From: Anaerolineae bacterium
GTDB lineage: Bacteria > Chloroflexota > Anaerolineae > Aggregatilineales > Phototrophicaceae
Length of the DNA: 64,000 nt
Direction: 5' to 3'
Assembly: GCA_022841825.1 (NCBI GenBank)
Contig: JALHQT010000004.1
Span: 248,001-312,000 of the forward strand
Position numbers and translations under genes: made by a program. The notes beneath the pieces were generated by a model. It was not told the DNA's origin and searched no databases. It saw only the letters and a program-made list of their open reading frames with translations. Every line of letters starts with the position of its first letter. The first letter of the stretch is position 1. Shown piece by piece: positions 39,401 to 46,729 of this stretch.

Positions 39401-39955
39401 ATCGAGCGTGAAATTAATGCCGTCGCCCGTGACCGTCACATTGCCGGAGCTGATGTTGAAAATCCCGCTCACACTACAGACGATTTGAAACCAGTCCCCG
39501 GTGACATTCACGGTTCTGCTGAATTGCAGCGTGATACTGGCATTCGGGGCGACTTCTGCTTCGCCATTGGCAGGCGTGGAGCTTTGAACCGCAGGTGCAA
39601 TCCCAACAGGCGTCGTGACGGGTGTACTGCTGGTGGGGCTGGCTTGCGGGGGGCAGGTGGTCGCAGGTTGGGGCACAGCCACCTGGACAGAGTTGGGGAC
39701 AGCCTGCGTGTTAGGGTCCAATTGCCCTGTGACCTGCACGTTTTCGGCGGGCACGATTCCACAGTTGGTGATTTCGAGCGTGTAGCGCAGGGTATCCCCG
39801 GCATCTGCACGTCCATCCCCATCTCTATCTACAAGAAGCTGATCTTGTAATGTCGCATCGATTTGCGGTGAATTTTCCTGACCGCGCACGGAAAAAACTG
39901 TTAGGAGCATAAGAAAAAGCACGAAAACACTACGCGACAACTTTGAAGGGCGCAT
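33491..39955 (-). CDS. Giant repeat surface protein with beta-helix and LPXTG-type tail
   Basis: 2154 residues. The start is ATG 39955 with GAGGA just upstream (the frame opens at 40018). A signal peptide (LSRSVFVLFLMLLTVFSVRG) is followed by a DUF11-like domain and a Pro/Thr linker. Eight Big_5/SbsA-like repeats of about 105 residues follow. They start NPANGA-like and have a conserved acidic D-x-D-x-x-DPPD turn (for example DTDSDDPPDNM), perhaps calcium-binding. A cadherin-like domain (NNDAYTITPQ..) and a long right-handed beta-helix rich in Asn/Thr come next, then another DUF11-like stretch. The tail is LPQTGESPWWQ at 2106, one membrane helix and an Arg-rich end, the layout of sortase anchoring. 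No sortase gene is in the window. Likely adhesin or cell-surface binding protein. Confidence 0.85.
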   Translation of the reverse strand: MRPSKLSRSVFVLFLMLLTVFSVRGQENSPQIDATLQDQLLVDRDGDGRADAGDTLRYTLEITNCGIVPAENVQVTGQLDPNTQAVPNSVQVAVPQPATTCPPQASPTSSTPVTTPVGIAPAVQSSTPANGEAEVAPNASITLQFSRTVNVTGDWFQIVCSVSGIFNISSGNVTVTGDGINFTLDPNVDLQVGENCTVTVVAANVTDTDSDDPPDNMAADHVFSFSTETPPTVATTNPTNGATAVPNAADIVITFDEPVTLSAASFTLECPAGTPFAGGFAVSGSGTATATINPTGSLPSGANCQVAVIAANVSDVDANDPPDLLDGNGDNVEGDDYVFSFTTDADAAPTVQNITPANGALAVPTNTTLEMTFSESVNIASAAAFSLECPSSTPIGFTVTTPAVLPASAANYVITPAGALPDATTCTVTVFAAQAVDTDTDDPPDTMAADFISTFTTEAPPNVTTTNPANGASGIATGSNIVIDFNEPVDVTTSSFTIECPVGGTSYTYAISGSGTSSITLDPDTNLLANQTCTVTVIAAQVSDTDLIDPPQNMAANIVFSFGTVVDLAPLVDQPSIVPASTSTGANSASLDNPVSTAPTLTIPFSEAVDAAAGAFTLVCNAAPVTIGTSPALPALGQTSIAVSPTSVLAEGANCVLTVVATNISDGDGDDPPNEMVANFTLSFSVDTAPAEILTETEVGGVFQNVTGAGASNVDLDSNIQLVFNEAVSITFPANGLQCPAGNNIPVTVTTNNAATIVLNPDVTLPLNTSCALNIPAANISDVDTSDVPDTPLAAVAHSFTTVDDDAPTVTTNPAAGGGNVAVNSNITVTFNEPATLTGAWFDLTCSVSGNRVSTGELTGTGITIIENTPDLVYTIDPTVDLAAGDICTLTIDSANVVDNDPIDPPNELDGDFSVDVTDGDADDYVATFSTADTPPRVDTATSTPANGAVVPSNQVVTLNFTEMVDIAAGAISFICDASPVAFTPALPQSNVTTIALTPAAALPLGASCTLTLTSSLITDDDTVDPPHELDGNGSNDIVDGDADNFVLAFTVQPPAANNDAYTITPQFTYASGAAALSVRNNDVPAAVSITGFGATLGAANGTVPNGTNAVTASGAGGRVVMNADGTFVFYPDAGDTTAAGTATFFYTVTGGDTAEVTLTFDAQESVWFVDNTPAGTAVCTGTNEGTQACPTADLATVAALDTANDTIFVASGSYTCGITLAVNERLIGDGSSGSLQTRSGVTPVAGSNFDPYPTFSGTDPVLTSAAADCITLATGNTINGVTIGNTGLFAGIIGTSYGTATIGESTINGNGQILNLDTGTVNASFDSLSSSSSDNSFAALRVANSVVNLTSTGGTTISNPATGVEAILLISNSGAGFNLGATSVTKSTAGRGVVLGNGAIQSAPVTFASLAVSTSAGTALETNRQTGTVTVSTNTGSVSAVGGAAINVINAVGNTTPLALNLGALTANNSSLATSCLAGTSPAGLCVTGGTGTMTASSMTVTTGTNRYGVRINNSSAAFTFATVSISGMAGTSAETDTNVDGYPDTTTSDGDGVFLSSNTGSFTINGGTIQNTTSSGADNVDIRASSNVVINNTTLSNAGKSNVQAINMTGTGSFNNGTVTGAGVANTADAFYFRANTGTLTLFDMDNITCTMSAAINAEDCVEYTTEGTHTGTLDIDGDGLGALGNFRANQNVVEAIALGSSNLTLNMNDVQASPVGVGLGGMTLASASNATLIFRVQNNFFTNVASGLPATNDGIIRIIPQDAGSTLRGRFEGNSVDIAAGVSRSSVRVIPLNTLNVLELYINNNTLEASGTQPAILFRTDGTALNAPALSNAHIFMQGNSITSQGTDFNARGIEIQIRDQAGSNNIRFDIRNNNINTTGGSAATAIRIRMQSNAINTHTTVVNNTLNSGANPEFVADVTDAANNFCLTLSGHTAGEFNLSRVAGLFSFFNGGNAGAAITQAGTITAVGTSCILPISSGLVYEPGAGESIASVPLPQDDGALVLGLLGDALGFGAQPAYAQGGSFNIPLGPVNVGTIPAGSRVTVTFDVVVNAVIPSGTNQVSLQATISGSNFASVLSDDPATPVDRDATLTPLDSLQAVDGLPQTGESPWWQSFVIWGLRFAVFALVVIGLIALRRLALRRGRSVSISLK

Positions 39956-40097
39956 TTTATCCTCAAAAAGAACAAAGAACGGGCATGTTAATGGCACTGA
40001 GCCATAAACTGAACGCAAAGAACGCTGAAGCAGGTCGCGGAAACCAGGATTGCGCGGACAGGATGTGCCCTGCCCCTAGGAAGTCGCGTGATTTGCT

Positions 40098-40125
40098 GTA
40101 GGGGCAGGATGCATCATGCCCTTAC
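40098..40125. repeat. GTAGGGGC-type palindromic repeat, copy 2
   Basis: A 28-base near-perfect palindrome (GTAGGGGCA..centre GATGCATC..TGCCCTTAC) with two mismatched pairs. Same outline as the copies at 28663 and 58317: GTAGGGGC arms around a central CATG or GCATC core. Confidence 0.5.
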
Positions 40126-40270
40126 AAACACATAGGAAAACCCACTTTAGGTCGATGGTAACACAAGTTCTGGATGTTGAGGCAGCGAATTTCTCTTAAC
40201 GTTGCTGCCTCATCCACATGTAGATCGTCCGTCCGCACGACACCGTACCGCTCGCTTGCGCGCAGCGTTC

Positions 40271-40301
40271 CGACCGGCACGCACACCGTCCTCCGCGATG
40301 C
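40271..40301 (+). repeat. 31-bp direct repeat, copy B
   Basis: Partner of the segment at 33359-33389; it starts CGACCGGCACGCACACCG. The two mismatches are at positions 8 and 21. It is upstream of the surface-protein gene, while copy A is downstream. Confidence 0.6.
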
Positions 40302-40458
40302 GTAGCTTGTCGTGGAGGGGTGGAGCTAGGCTATCATGCAGTAGAGACGCAAGATGGCACAATTCGTATGGCTTGTGGTGGAGCTGAAGCGCTTGGAAAC
40401 TTCCGAAGGAACGGTGGGTAAAGGATACAAAGAGAGTTCTACAGCACGTCCTCCCTCG

Positions 40459-41277
40459 CTACAGCCTGAACCCAACCCCCGCCAGCACAGCCACTGCAAT
40501 CCCATACGCAATTTCGCGGAAGCCGAGGATGCGCGCGGGCGCTGCCTTTCTGAGCGAGGTAAGACCGCCGAGCGCGCGTGCCAGCAGGACGAATCCGCCG
40601 ATGACCGCCATCCAGGGGAGATGTCCCCACGCAGCGAGCAGCGCCAGCGCCAGCACGCCAATCACATGCAGCGCCAGCGCTGGTGTCGTCCGGGTCGGTT
40701 TGCCTTTTTCGAGCAGCAGCCGGGTTCGGATGTACGGAATTGAGACGAGCATACGCACGAGGATGACCGTCCAGATGCCCAGCGCGGTCGCTAAGGTGCC
40801 CCCGCCCACGTTGACGATGGCGGGTGCCAGCGCGGCAAGCGCCGCTGCACCGCTCACCTCGGCGACGAGACTGCGCCCCTGATTGCGCAATTCGTGCAAG
40901 ACCTGGATCAGTGCAAAGGGCAGCGCCAGACCCAGCGCGGCGACAAACGACGTGTTTCCGAGGAGAAGGGCTGTAACAAGAAAGATAGCAGCCGCCCCGC
41001 CAAACAACGCGGTGAAGCGTCCCGCCCATACCGTCCGCGCATAGGTCTTGCCACGCCGCCGGTCTTTCAGCCACATCGTCAGCGGGTGATGAAGCAGCAG
41101 AAGCGCCAGTCCCGCCTGCGCCAGACACAAGCCCGCCCAGGATGGAGTGGCGATGAGCGCTGCCAGCGATGGCTCCAGCCAGAAACCCCAGATGCCATGC
41201 TGCGCAGGCAGCGCAATCGACCGAAGATGGATGGCTTTTTCCGCGCTCTGCGTGACGTTCACTGGGATCGTGCTCAT
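40459..41277 (-). CDS. YwiC-like integral membrane protein
   Basis: About 272 residues with roughly eight hydrophobic segments. The N-terminus has SIALPAQHGIWGFWLEP, the family signature (P-x-x-H-G-x-W near the first helix). The later RMLVSIPYIRTRLLLEKGKP is also typical. The function of the family is not known; in Bacillus ywiC lies next to fnr and narGHJI. Here it lies 90 bases downstream of nrfA and near a Crp/Fnr gene, which repeats that link to nitrate/nitrite metabolism. The start at ATG 41277 has a very close GGGAAG; a GTG at 41301 is the alternative. Confidence 0.75.
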   Translation of the reverse strand: MSTIPVNVTQSAEKAIHLRSIALPAQHGIWGFWLEPSLAALIATPSWAGLCLAQAGLALLLLHHPLTMWLKDRRRGKTYARTVWAGRFTALFGGAAAIFLVTALLLGNTSFVAALGLALPFALIQVLHELRNQGRSLVAEVSGAAALAALAPAIVNVGGGTLATALGIWTVILVRMLVSIPYIRTRLLLEKGKPTRTTPALALHVIGVLALALLAAWGHLPWMAVIGGFVLLARALGGLTSLRKAAPARILGFREIAYGIAVAVLAGVGFRL

Positions 41278-41367
41278 CTTCCCTACACAATAAGGATACA
41301 CCGGGAACAGCGGATCAGGGCTGGGTTCGGCGGTCAGCCCGCACGAGACCCAGCCTCGATGGCTCGC

Positions 41368-42693
41368 CTAGGAGTCTGCGGCGGGCGCGCCTTGCAGCCG
41401 GTAGACCACTTCAAGTGCTGCGATCTGTGACTGCCGCGCCATGTCGAGCGCGTTGGCGAGCACGCGCGCGGATTCCTGTGGACTGTGGAACCCGGTACTG
41501 TTTTCCGAGGATACGAAATCCCAGCGCAGTTGCGCCGCTCGATGGAGCTGGAGTGCTTCTCCCAGGTCTTCGTCGGTCGCGCCCGCCTCTCGCGCCGAGA
41601 CGATGGTCTCGATGGTCTCCAGCAGCGCTTCTTCTGTACTCCGCAGTAAGCCTGCGGTCGTCCCCTGGATGGTCAGGATACGCGCCTCTAAATCTTCTTC
41701 TGGAATGTTGTGGCAGGTCTGGCAGGCGTTGGTCAGGTTGGTCAGCGGGCTGCGTATCCAGTGGTCAGAAATCTTGATGCCGCCCTCGCGCATGTAGGGC
41801 ATGTGGCAGTCCGCGCATGAAACGCCAGAACGCGCATGCAGGCTCGTCGTCCACATCTCGAACTCCGGATGCTGAATCTTGATCATCTGCGCGCCCGTCT
41901 CGGCATGGACGAAGTCGCGGAAGCCATAGGTGTCATAGTGATCCTCGATATTGTCGATCGTATACCCCTGGCTCCACGGGAAGGTCAATGTGCGGTCTTC
42001 ACCCAGAAAGTAATACTCGACATGACACTGGGCACAGACATACGTGCGCATTTCCTGGCGTGTGGCTTGTGTGACGTCGATTCCACGCTGTTCGAGTGCG
42101 TTAACCAGCGCTGGGCGCGTGATTCGTAGCTGCATCGTGTTGGGTTCATGGCAGTCTGAGCAGGACGAACCGAAATGCAGTTGATCACTCAGGTCGTTGA
42201 AGGGCGTGCGGTTGAAGGTCTCCCAGCCCATGTCGGCAATCATCTGCGGTGCCTCGGCAGCGTGGCAGTTGATGCAGGCACCTGGTTGATTGGCGACCAC
42301 TACGCGCTCGGTTTCTATCTGGTCAATGGCGGCATAGAAGTGACCACGTTCTTCGTTGTGGTCAACACTGAACGGCATATTTGCCCACAGCGTGACCATC
42401 GCCGGGTAGCGTTCCAGCTTGCTGTAGGCGGTCGAGCCCCCGTAAGGCGTCTCGCCATAGTCTGTTTGCGTCATCATGAAGCGGTCATAGTGAAGCGGGA
42501 AGTTCAGCCCCCAGACTGCCGGGTCTATCTCGTCTTCAGCAATCTCGACGATCTGTAAAGGATATTGACGCGCTTCCTGCTGCCGCTCGTTGATATTGAG
42601 CAGCAGCAAAGCGACCCCGATCGTCAGCAGAACAGCGCCGCCAAAGACCAGAGCGTAGAGTATGGCACGTTTCGGAAATCCGTTTTGCTTCAT
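41368..42693 (-). CDS. nrfA: NrfA, ammonia-forming cytochrome c nitrite reductase
   Basis: 441 residues with an N-terminal membrane anchor or signal (ILYALVFGGAVLLTIGVALL). Five haem-binding sites: CINCH (140), CSDCH (178), CAQCH (220), CADCH (293) and CQTCH (324). The order and spacing match NrfA. The first is the catalytic haem; it has His in place of the Lys of the usual CXXCK. Conserved active-site or calcium-site sequence is seen in CHVEYYF and KIQHPEFEMW, and the catalytic His in LHARSG. It reduces nitrite to ammonium with six electrons from NrfH, on the outer face of the membrane. It lies 26 bases after nrfH. Confidence 0.92.
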   Translation of the reverse strand: MKQNGFPKRAILYALVFGGAVLLTIGVALLLLNINERQQEARQYPLQIVEIAEDEIDPAVWGLNFPLHYDRFMMTQTDYGETPYGGSTAYSKLERYPAMVTLWANMPFSVDHNEERGHFYAAIDQIETERVVVANQPGACINCHAAEAPQMIADMGWETFNRTPFNDLSDQLHFGSSCSDCHEPNTMQLRITRPALVNALEQRGIDVTQATRQEMRTYVCAQCHVEYYFLGEDRTLTFPWSQGYTIDNIEDHYDTYGFRDFVHAETGAQMIKIQHPEFEMWTTSLHARSGVSCADCHMPYMREGGIKISDHWIRSPLTNLTNACQTCHNIPEEDLEARILTIQGTTAGLLRSTEEALLETIETIVSAREAGATDEDLGEALQLHRAAQLRWDFVSSENSTGFHSPQESARVLANALDMARQSQIAALEVVYRLQGAPAADS

Positions 42694-42719
42694 GGTTCTC
42701 CTCTTCTAGGGTTGCTATG

Positions 42720-43199
42720 TTAATCGCGTGTTCGGTGCCCGACACTGCCATGACAGGATACACACTGCGTCGTCGGATCGCCGTGTGGGTCATAGATCTG
42801 GTCTACCAACGCTTGGTGGCAGTACAGGCAGTTCTCCTGGGCGACTTCGGCGTTCAACTGATGGATTCGGATCGGCTCCTGGAAGTTGTCGAGCGTGAAT
42901 GCAACGCTGTGGTTAAAGCCGTTCAGCGCCTTGATGATCCACTTTTCCAGAAAGGTGTGCGGGGTGTGGCAGTCATTGCAGGTGGCGACGTTCGCGTGGC
43001 TGGAGCGTTCCCAGGCGCTAAACTGGTCGCGCATGACATGACAGTTCATGCACGCTTGTGGGTCATCCGAGAAGTATGAGGTCCCTCTGGCATAGCTGAA
43101 CGTGAAGAGGCTCAACCCGCTGAGGATGCCAATCATCCCCGCCAGGCTTAAGCCCCAGATCGCAGGGTGAGATCTGATGAAAAGTAGCAGCTTGTTCAT
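42720..43199 (-). CDS. nrfH: NrfH, tetrahaem quinol dehydrogenase subunit
   Basis: 159 residues from ATG 43199, which has AAGGTG nearby; the frame opens at 43223. One N-terminal membrane helix (AIWGLSLAGMIGILSGLSLF) is followed by four haem sites: CMNCH, CNDCH, CLYCH and CVSCH. This is the NapC/NirT/NrfH family, which passes electrons from menaquinol to NrfA. The first motif includes the Met (CMNCHVM) typical of the NrfH quinol-site haem. It leads the minus-strand operon nrfH-nrfA-(ywiC). Confidence 0.92.
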   Translation of the reverse strand: MNKLLLFIRSHPAIWGLSLAGMIGILSGLSLFTFSYARGTSYFSDDPQACMNCHVMRDQFSAWERSSHANVATCNDCHTPHTFLEKWIIKALNGFNHSVAFTLDNFQEPIRIHQLNAEVAQENCLYCHQALVDQIYDPHGDPTTQCVSCHGSVGHRTRD

Positions 43200-43293
43200 A
43201 ACACCTTCGATGCTCCTATCCAAGAGCGCGCCCCTTGTTCAGCCAGAAGTGAAGCGATGGCAGTAAGCGTAGTCGTTCCTGATAGTGCCGACA

Positions 43294-43307
43294 TTGATCT
43301 AGATCAA
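43294..43307. promoter_or_regulatory. Perfect FNR-type operator between nrfH and the Crp/Fnr gene
   Basis: TTGATCTAGATCAA equals the FNR consensus TTGAT-N4-ATCAA with full symmetry. For the plus-strand regulator gene a good -10 (TACAAT, 43359-43364) puts the box centre near -70. For nrfH a start near 43259 would put it near -41. One box could thus serve both divergent promoters, one as class I and one as class II. Confidence 0.8.
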
Positions 43308-43392
43308 GTGCCTTGGGTGACGAATGTCATGTGCGATGGCGTCGTTTGTCATGGATGTTACAATCTCGCGCATTGCTGGGAGATAGGGAACC

Positions 43393-44115
43393 ATGACATT
43401 GACGAATCTTCGCCCGAAAGTCGATCTCAGTGATATTCCGGCGCTGTCGAGTCTCGATGACTCTATCCTGCGCGATCTGGAACGGATCGCTACTCCCTAT
43501 GCGCTTGATAGCGGACAATTTCTCTATCGCCAGGGAGATCCTGCGCGCGCGTTCTACGTCGTCGCCCTAGGCGGCGTGCGGCTTGTCGAGCACACCAGCG
43601 ACGGGCAGGATGTTCAGCTCAAGGTGTTTGCGCGCGGCGAAATCTTTGGCTTGCTCGCGGTGTCCGGGGAATACCTGCACCCGTCGAGCATTCAGGCGCT
43701 CGACAAGAGCCTGATCATCGCCATCCCTGGTTTGGCGGCACGCGACCTGATGGTGAAGCGGCCGACTCTGGCACTGCTGCTGATCGACTTGCTGGTCGAG
43801 CATGTCCATCATTCGCACAGCCGAATTCGCCAGTTCTCGGCGGAACGGGTTGAGCGTCGCCTGGCGCGCGCGCTGCTGCACTATGGCGAGAAGTTCGGTA
43901 CGATCCAGCATGGGGTGGTCGCTATCGACATTGCACTCTCGCAGAAAGACCTGGCAGAGTTTGCGGGCACGACGGTCGAGACCGTCAACCGCACGCTCAG
44001 GGTGTGGGAGCAGCGGGAGTACATTCGGTGCTCGCGGCAGCATATCGACCTGCTCGACCGCCTGGCGCTGCAAGCGGTTGCGGAGGAAGCGCTTTACATG
44101 GGGCAGCGGTTCTAA
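43393..44115 (+). CDS. Crp/Fnr family transcriptional regulator
   Basis: 240 residues. The cyclic-nucleotide-binding fold (about 20-135) includes GQFLYRQGDPARAFYVV. The C-terminal winged helix has the recognition helix GTTVETVNRTLRVWE, whose Glu-x-x-x-Arg is the FNR-type pair expected to read TTGAT. It has almost no Cys and lacks the N-terminal Cys cluster, so it is not an oxygen-sensing iron-sulfur FNR. It resembles NO-responsive DNR/NNR types. It is divergent from nrfHA and shares the box at 43294, so autoregulation and nrf control are likely. Confidence 0.87.
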   Translation: MTLTNLRPKVDLSDIPALSSLDDSILRDLERIATPYALDSGQFLYRQGDPARAFYVVALGGVRLVEHTSDGQDVQLKVFARGEIFGLLAVSGEYLHPSSIQALDKSLIIAIPGLAARDLMVKRPTLALLLIDLLVEHVHHSHSRIRQFSAERVERRLARALLHYGEKFGTIQHGVVAIDIALSQKDLAEFAGTTVETVNRTLRVWEQREYIRCSRQHIDLLDRLALQAVAEEALYMGQRF

Positions 44116-44152
44116 AGCCTCGCAGGCATATCTGGGATAAGAAGGGATTGTG

Positions 44153-44935
44153 ATGCGCAACAGCAGAGTTCTCGCCAAGCTGCGCCAGGGTCAGCCCGTG
44201 CTGCTGGCACAGATGGGGTACTTCATCCCGCCATTCATTGCCTATGCTGCCTCAGCAGGCTATGACGGAATCTGGCTGGATTTGGAGCATCGCGCCATGG
44301 ACCCGCGCGAAATTCAGGCGTTGATGCCTTATTTTCGCCTCTATGACATTGACTGCCTGTTACGCGCGGCTACTCGTGAAAAGGCACCTCTCTATCGCTA
44401 CCTGGAGGATGGGGCGACCGGTCTGATCATCCCGCACGTTTCAGATGCCGAGACTGCGCGTGACCTTGTCAGCAAAGTGCGCTTTCCGCCTGTTGGCGAC
44501 CGAGGTATAGAAGGGTCGAGCTTTGAGACGAATTTCGGTCTGGAAACCGGCATCGCTGAACATGCCAATCGGGAGACGATCCTGATCGTCCAGATCGAGA
44601 CCCCGCAAGCGGTGCAGAATGTCGAGGAGATTGCCGCCGTTCCGGGACTGGATGGCTTGTATATTGGACCCGCCGACCTGGGGCTGCGCCTGAAGCACCA
44701 GCCTGAAGGCGAGCGAGCAGACATTCCACAGGTGATGCAGCGGGTCGCTGCGGCGTGCGCGGCGCAGGGGAAGGTGTGGGGCAGCATGCCGCACAGCGAA
44801 GCGCAGATCGAAGCTCAGGTGGCGCTGGGCGCACGACTGCTGGTGTGGGGATCTGATGTGTCGCACCTGAAGCGCGGGGTTATGAGCAGCGGCGAAACCG
44901 TCACGCGCATTGCGGGTCTTGCCGGTTCGCCATGA
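44153..44935 (+). CDS. HpcH/HpaI aldolase family protein
   Basis: 260 residues, single-domain class II aldolase of the 2-keto-3-deoxy-sugar acid type. The metal-binding Glu and Asp are in VQIETPQAV and LYIGPADLG. The N-terminus has DGIWLDLEHRAM, with the conserved acidic/His pair. The ATG at 44153 has AAGAAGGG before it; a GTG lies one codon earlier. It cleaves 2-keto-3-deoxy acids to pyruvate plus an aldehyde. The exact substrate is unknown. Neighbours give no clue. Confidence 0.85.
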   Translation: MRNSRVLAKLRQGQPVLLAQMGYFIPPFIAYAASAGYDGIWLDLEHRAMDPREIQALMPYFRLYDIDCLLRAATREKAPLYRYLEDGATGLIIPHVSDAETARDLVSKVRFPPVGDRGIEGSSFETNFGLETGIAEHANRETILIVQIETPQAVQNVEEIAAVPGLDGLYIGPADLGLRLKHQPEGERADIPQVMQRVAAACAAQGKVWGSMPHSEAQIEAQVALGARLLVWGSDVSHLKRGVMSSGETVTRIAGLAGSP

Positions 44936-45012
44936 AGCCTCGGCGAATCTTTTTGCGTCTGTTGGGCTTTGCGCCAAAATGGTGATGATGACAACACAAG
45001 AGGACTTCAACG

Positions 45013-45759
45013 ATGTATAAGCTCGTATTGCTGCGTCATGGCGAGAGTACGTGGAACAAGGAGAACCGTTTTACGGGCTGGACAGATGTAGACCTGACCG
45101 AAAAGGGCGAGCTGGAAGCGCAAAACGCGGGTAAGCTGCTCAAGCAGGAAGGTTTTGTATTCGACCTGGCTTATGTGTCGGTGCTGAAGCGAGCGATTCG
45201 TACCTTGCATTATGCGTTAAACGAGATGGACTTGCTCTGGATTCCGGTTTACAAGTCCTGGCGGCTGAATGAGCGTCATTACGGCGCGCTCCAGGGGCTG
45301 AACAAGGCGGAGACCGCCGCCAAGTACGGCGACGAGCAGGTGCTGATCTGGCGGCGCAGCTATGCCACCCCGCCGCCACCGCTCTCGACCGATGACCCGC
45401 GTTATCCCGGTAGCGACCCGCGCTACGCCGATCTGGCGCAGGATGATCTGCCGCTGACGGAATGCCTCAAGGATACGGTCGCGCGTTTTCTGCCGTTCTG
45501 GCATGAGACCATTGCTCCGACCGTGCGGAGCGGAAAGCGTGTCATCGTCGCAGCACACGGCAACAGCATCCGGGCACTCGTCAAATACCTTGACAACGTT
45601 AGTGATGATGAGATCGTCGAACTGAATATCCCGACCGGGATACCGCTGGTTTATGAACTGGATGCCGACCTCAAGCCGATCAAGAGCTACTACCTCGGCG
45701 ACCCCGAAGTCGCAAAAGCGGCAGCGGCGGCGGTGGCAAATCAGGCGAAGTCGAAATAG
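45013..45759 (+). CDS. gpmA: GpmA, 2,3-bisphosphoglycerate-dependent phosphoglycerate mutase
   Basis: 248 residues. [20 protein letters not shown] has the phospho-acceptor His. [16 protein letters not shown] and [11 protein letters not shown] are hallmark segments. [15 protein letters not shown] carries the second catalytic His. It interconverts 3- and 2-phosphoglycerate in glycolysis. AGAGGA upstream supports the ATG. Length is normal. Confidence 0.95.
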   Translation: MYKLVLLRHGESTWNKENRFTGWTDVDLTEKGELEAQNAGKLLKQEGFVFDLAYVSVLKRAIRTLHYALNEMDLLWIPVYKSWRLNERHYGALQGLNKAETAAKYGDEQVLIWRRSYATPPPPLSTDDPRYPGSDPRYADLAQDDLPLTECLKDTVARFLPFWHETIAPTVRSGKRVIVAAHGNSIRALVKYLDNVSDDEIVELNIPTGIPLVYELDADLKPIKSYYLGDPEVAKAAAAAVANQAKSK

Positions 45760-45793
45760 GGCGAAATCGTCGTCGGCGGGAGTGGTCAGACGT

Positions 45794-46729
45794 ATGTCGG
45801 TGCTGATTGTCGGGGGGGGCTTAAGCGGTTTATCCGCTGCCTGGGAACTCGAACGGCTTGGCGTTGATTACCGCCTGATCGAAGTGAAGCCGCGCCTCGG
45901 CGGGAATATTCACACCCATCGTGAGCGCGGCTTTGTCATGGATGGCGGCGCGTTTCTGCTGGAAAAGTACAGCGATTGGCAGTTCCTCGCTGCACTGGGA
46001 ATTCCCGATGCGCTCGAAAAAGCCGGGCGCTACCGCGATGGCGAACTCGTCTACTTCCGCGAGGGGACACAAACCCTGGTCGATGCCCTGACGGCGAAAC
46101 TGCATGGCACGGTCATGCTGCGTATGGCAGTCAGCAGCATCGGCGCGATCCAGGGCGGCTACGGCGTTTGCCTGGAAAATGGCGTTCTCCTGGAAGCAGC
46201 GGGCGTGATCATCGCCGCGCCCGCGCGTTATGCCGAACGAATGCTGCGCACGCTGCTGCCAGATGCCGCCCAGTACTTTGCCGATTACCAGTATGACCCG
46301 GTCGTGCGCGTCTCGCTGGGCTATCGTCGTGAGGATGTGCCCGTGCCGCCGGAGCGGCCGGATGGTGGGCTGTTTCGCTTTGTCGAAGGGTACACCTTCC
46401 CATCGCGCGTGCCGGACGGGTATGTCCTCGTGCGCGCCGGGGTGCGCCTCGACCGCGATGCGCAAGTCAACACATCGGAGGCGGCGCTTGCGCGTGTTCG
46501 TGCGCTGCTGCCCGATGCAATACCTGTCGTCGAATGGGCGGCGTACTGGGCGGAAGATCACCCGCTGACGCGCGGGCTGCCCGAACATCAGGCGATGATG
46601 GCGGAGATTGAAGGGGCATTGCCATCAGGATTAGTACTGGTCGGCAGCGATTATCGCGCGAAGCGTCTGAACGATCAGATTGAGCAGGGGCAGGCTGCCG
46701 CGCGTGCTGTACAGGAGGCGACTTCATGA
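45794..46729 (+). CDS. Short FAD-dependent amine-oxidase/protoporphyrinogen-oxidase-like protein
   Basis: 311 residues. The N-terminal Rossmann motif is MSVLIVGGGLSGLSAAWELE, followed by RLGGNIHTH and DGGAFLL, as in HemY/coproporphyrinogen oxidases. The C-terminal motif region (LVLVGSDYRAKRLNDQIEQG) is the FAD-closing end. HemY-type enzymes are usually about 450-480 residues, so this is a shortened relative missing part of the substrate domain. I chose the ATG at 45794; the frame runs upstream into gpmA without support. It overlaps the Nudix gene by 4 bases. It could act on porphyrins or another substrate. Confidence 0.75.
   Translation: MSVLIVGGGLSGLSAAWELERLGVDYRLIEVKPRLGGNIHTHRERGFVMDGGAFLLEKYSDWQFLAALGIPDALEKAGRYRDGELVYFREGTQTLVDALTAKLHGTVMLRMAVSSIGAIQGGYGVCLENGVLLEAAGVIIAAPARYAERMLRTLLPDAAQYFADYQYDPVVRVSLGYRREDVPVPPERPDGGLFRFVEGYTFPSRVPDGYVLVRAGVRLDRDAQVNTSEAALARVRALLPDAIPVVEWAAYWAEDHPLTRGLPEHQAMMAEIEGALPSGLVLVGSDYRAKRLNDQIEQGQAAARAVQEATS

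Larger units (their letters stand above)
39956..40458. other. 503-base non-coding stretch between ywiC-like and surface-protein genes
   Basis: No convincing gene. It holds an inverted pair CCTGCCCCTA (40069-40078) / TAGGGGCAGG (40099-40108), a palindromic repeat copy (40098-40125), a hairpin GAGGCAGC (40179-40186) / GCTGCCTC (40204-40211) and direct-repeat copy B (40271-40301). It also holds the surface-protein promoter, which I could not place. The hairpin at 40179 may terminate the ywiC-side transcript. Confidence 0.5.
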
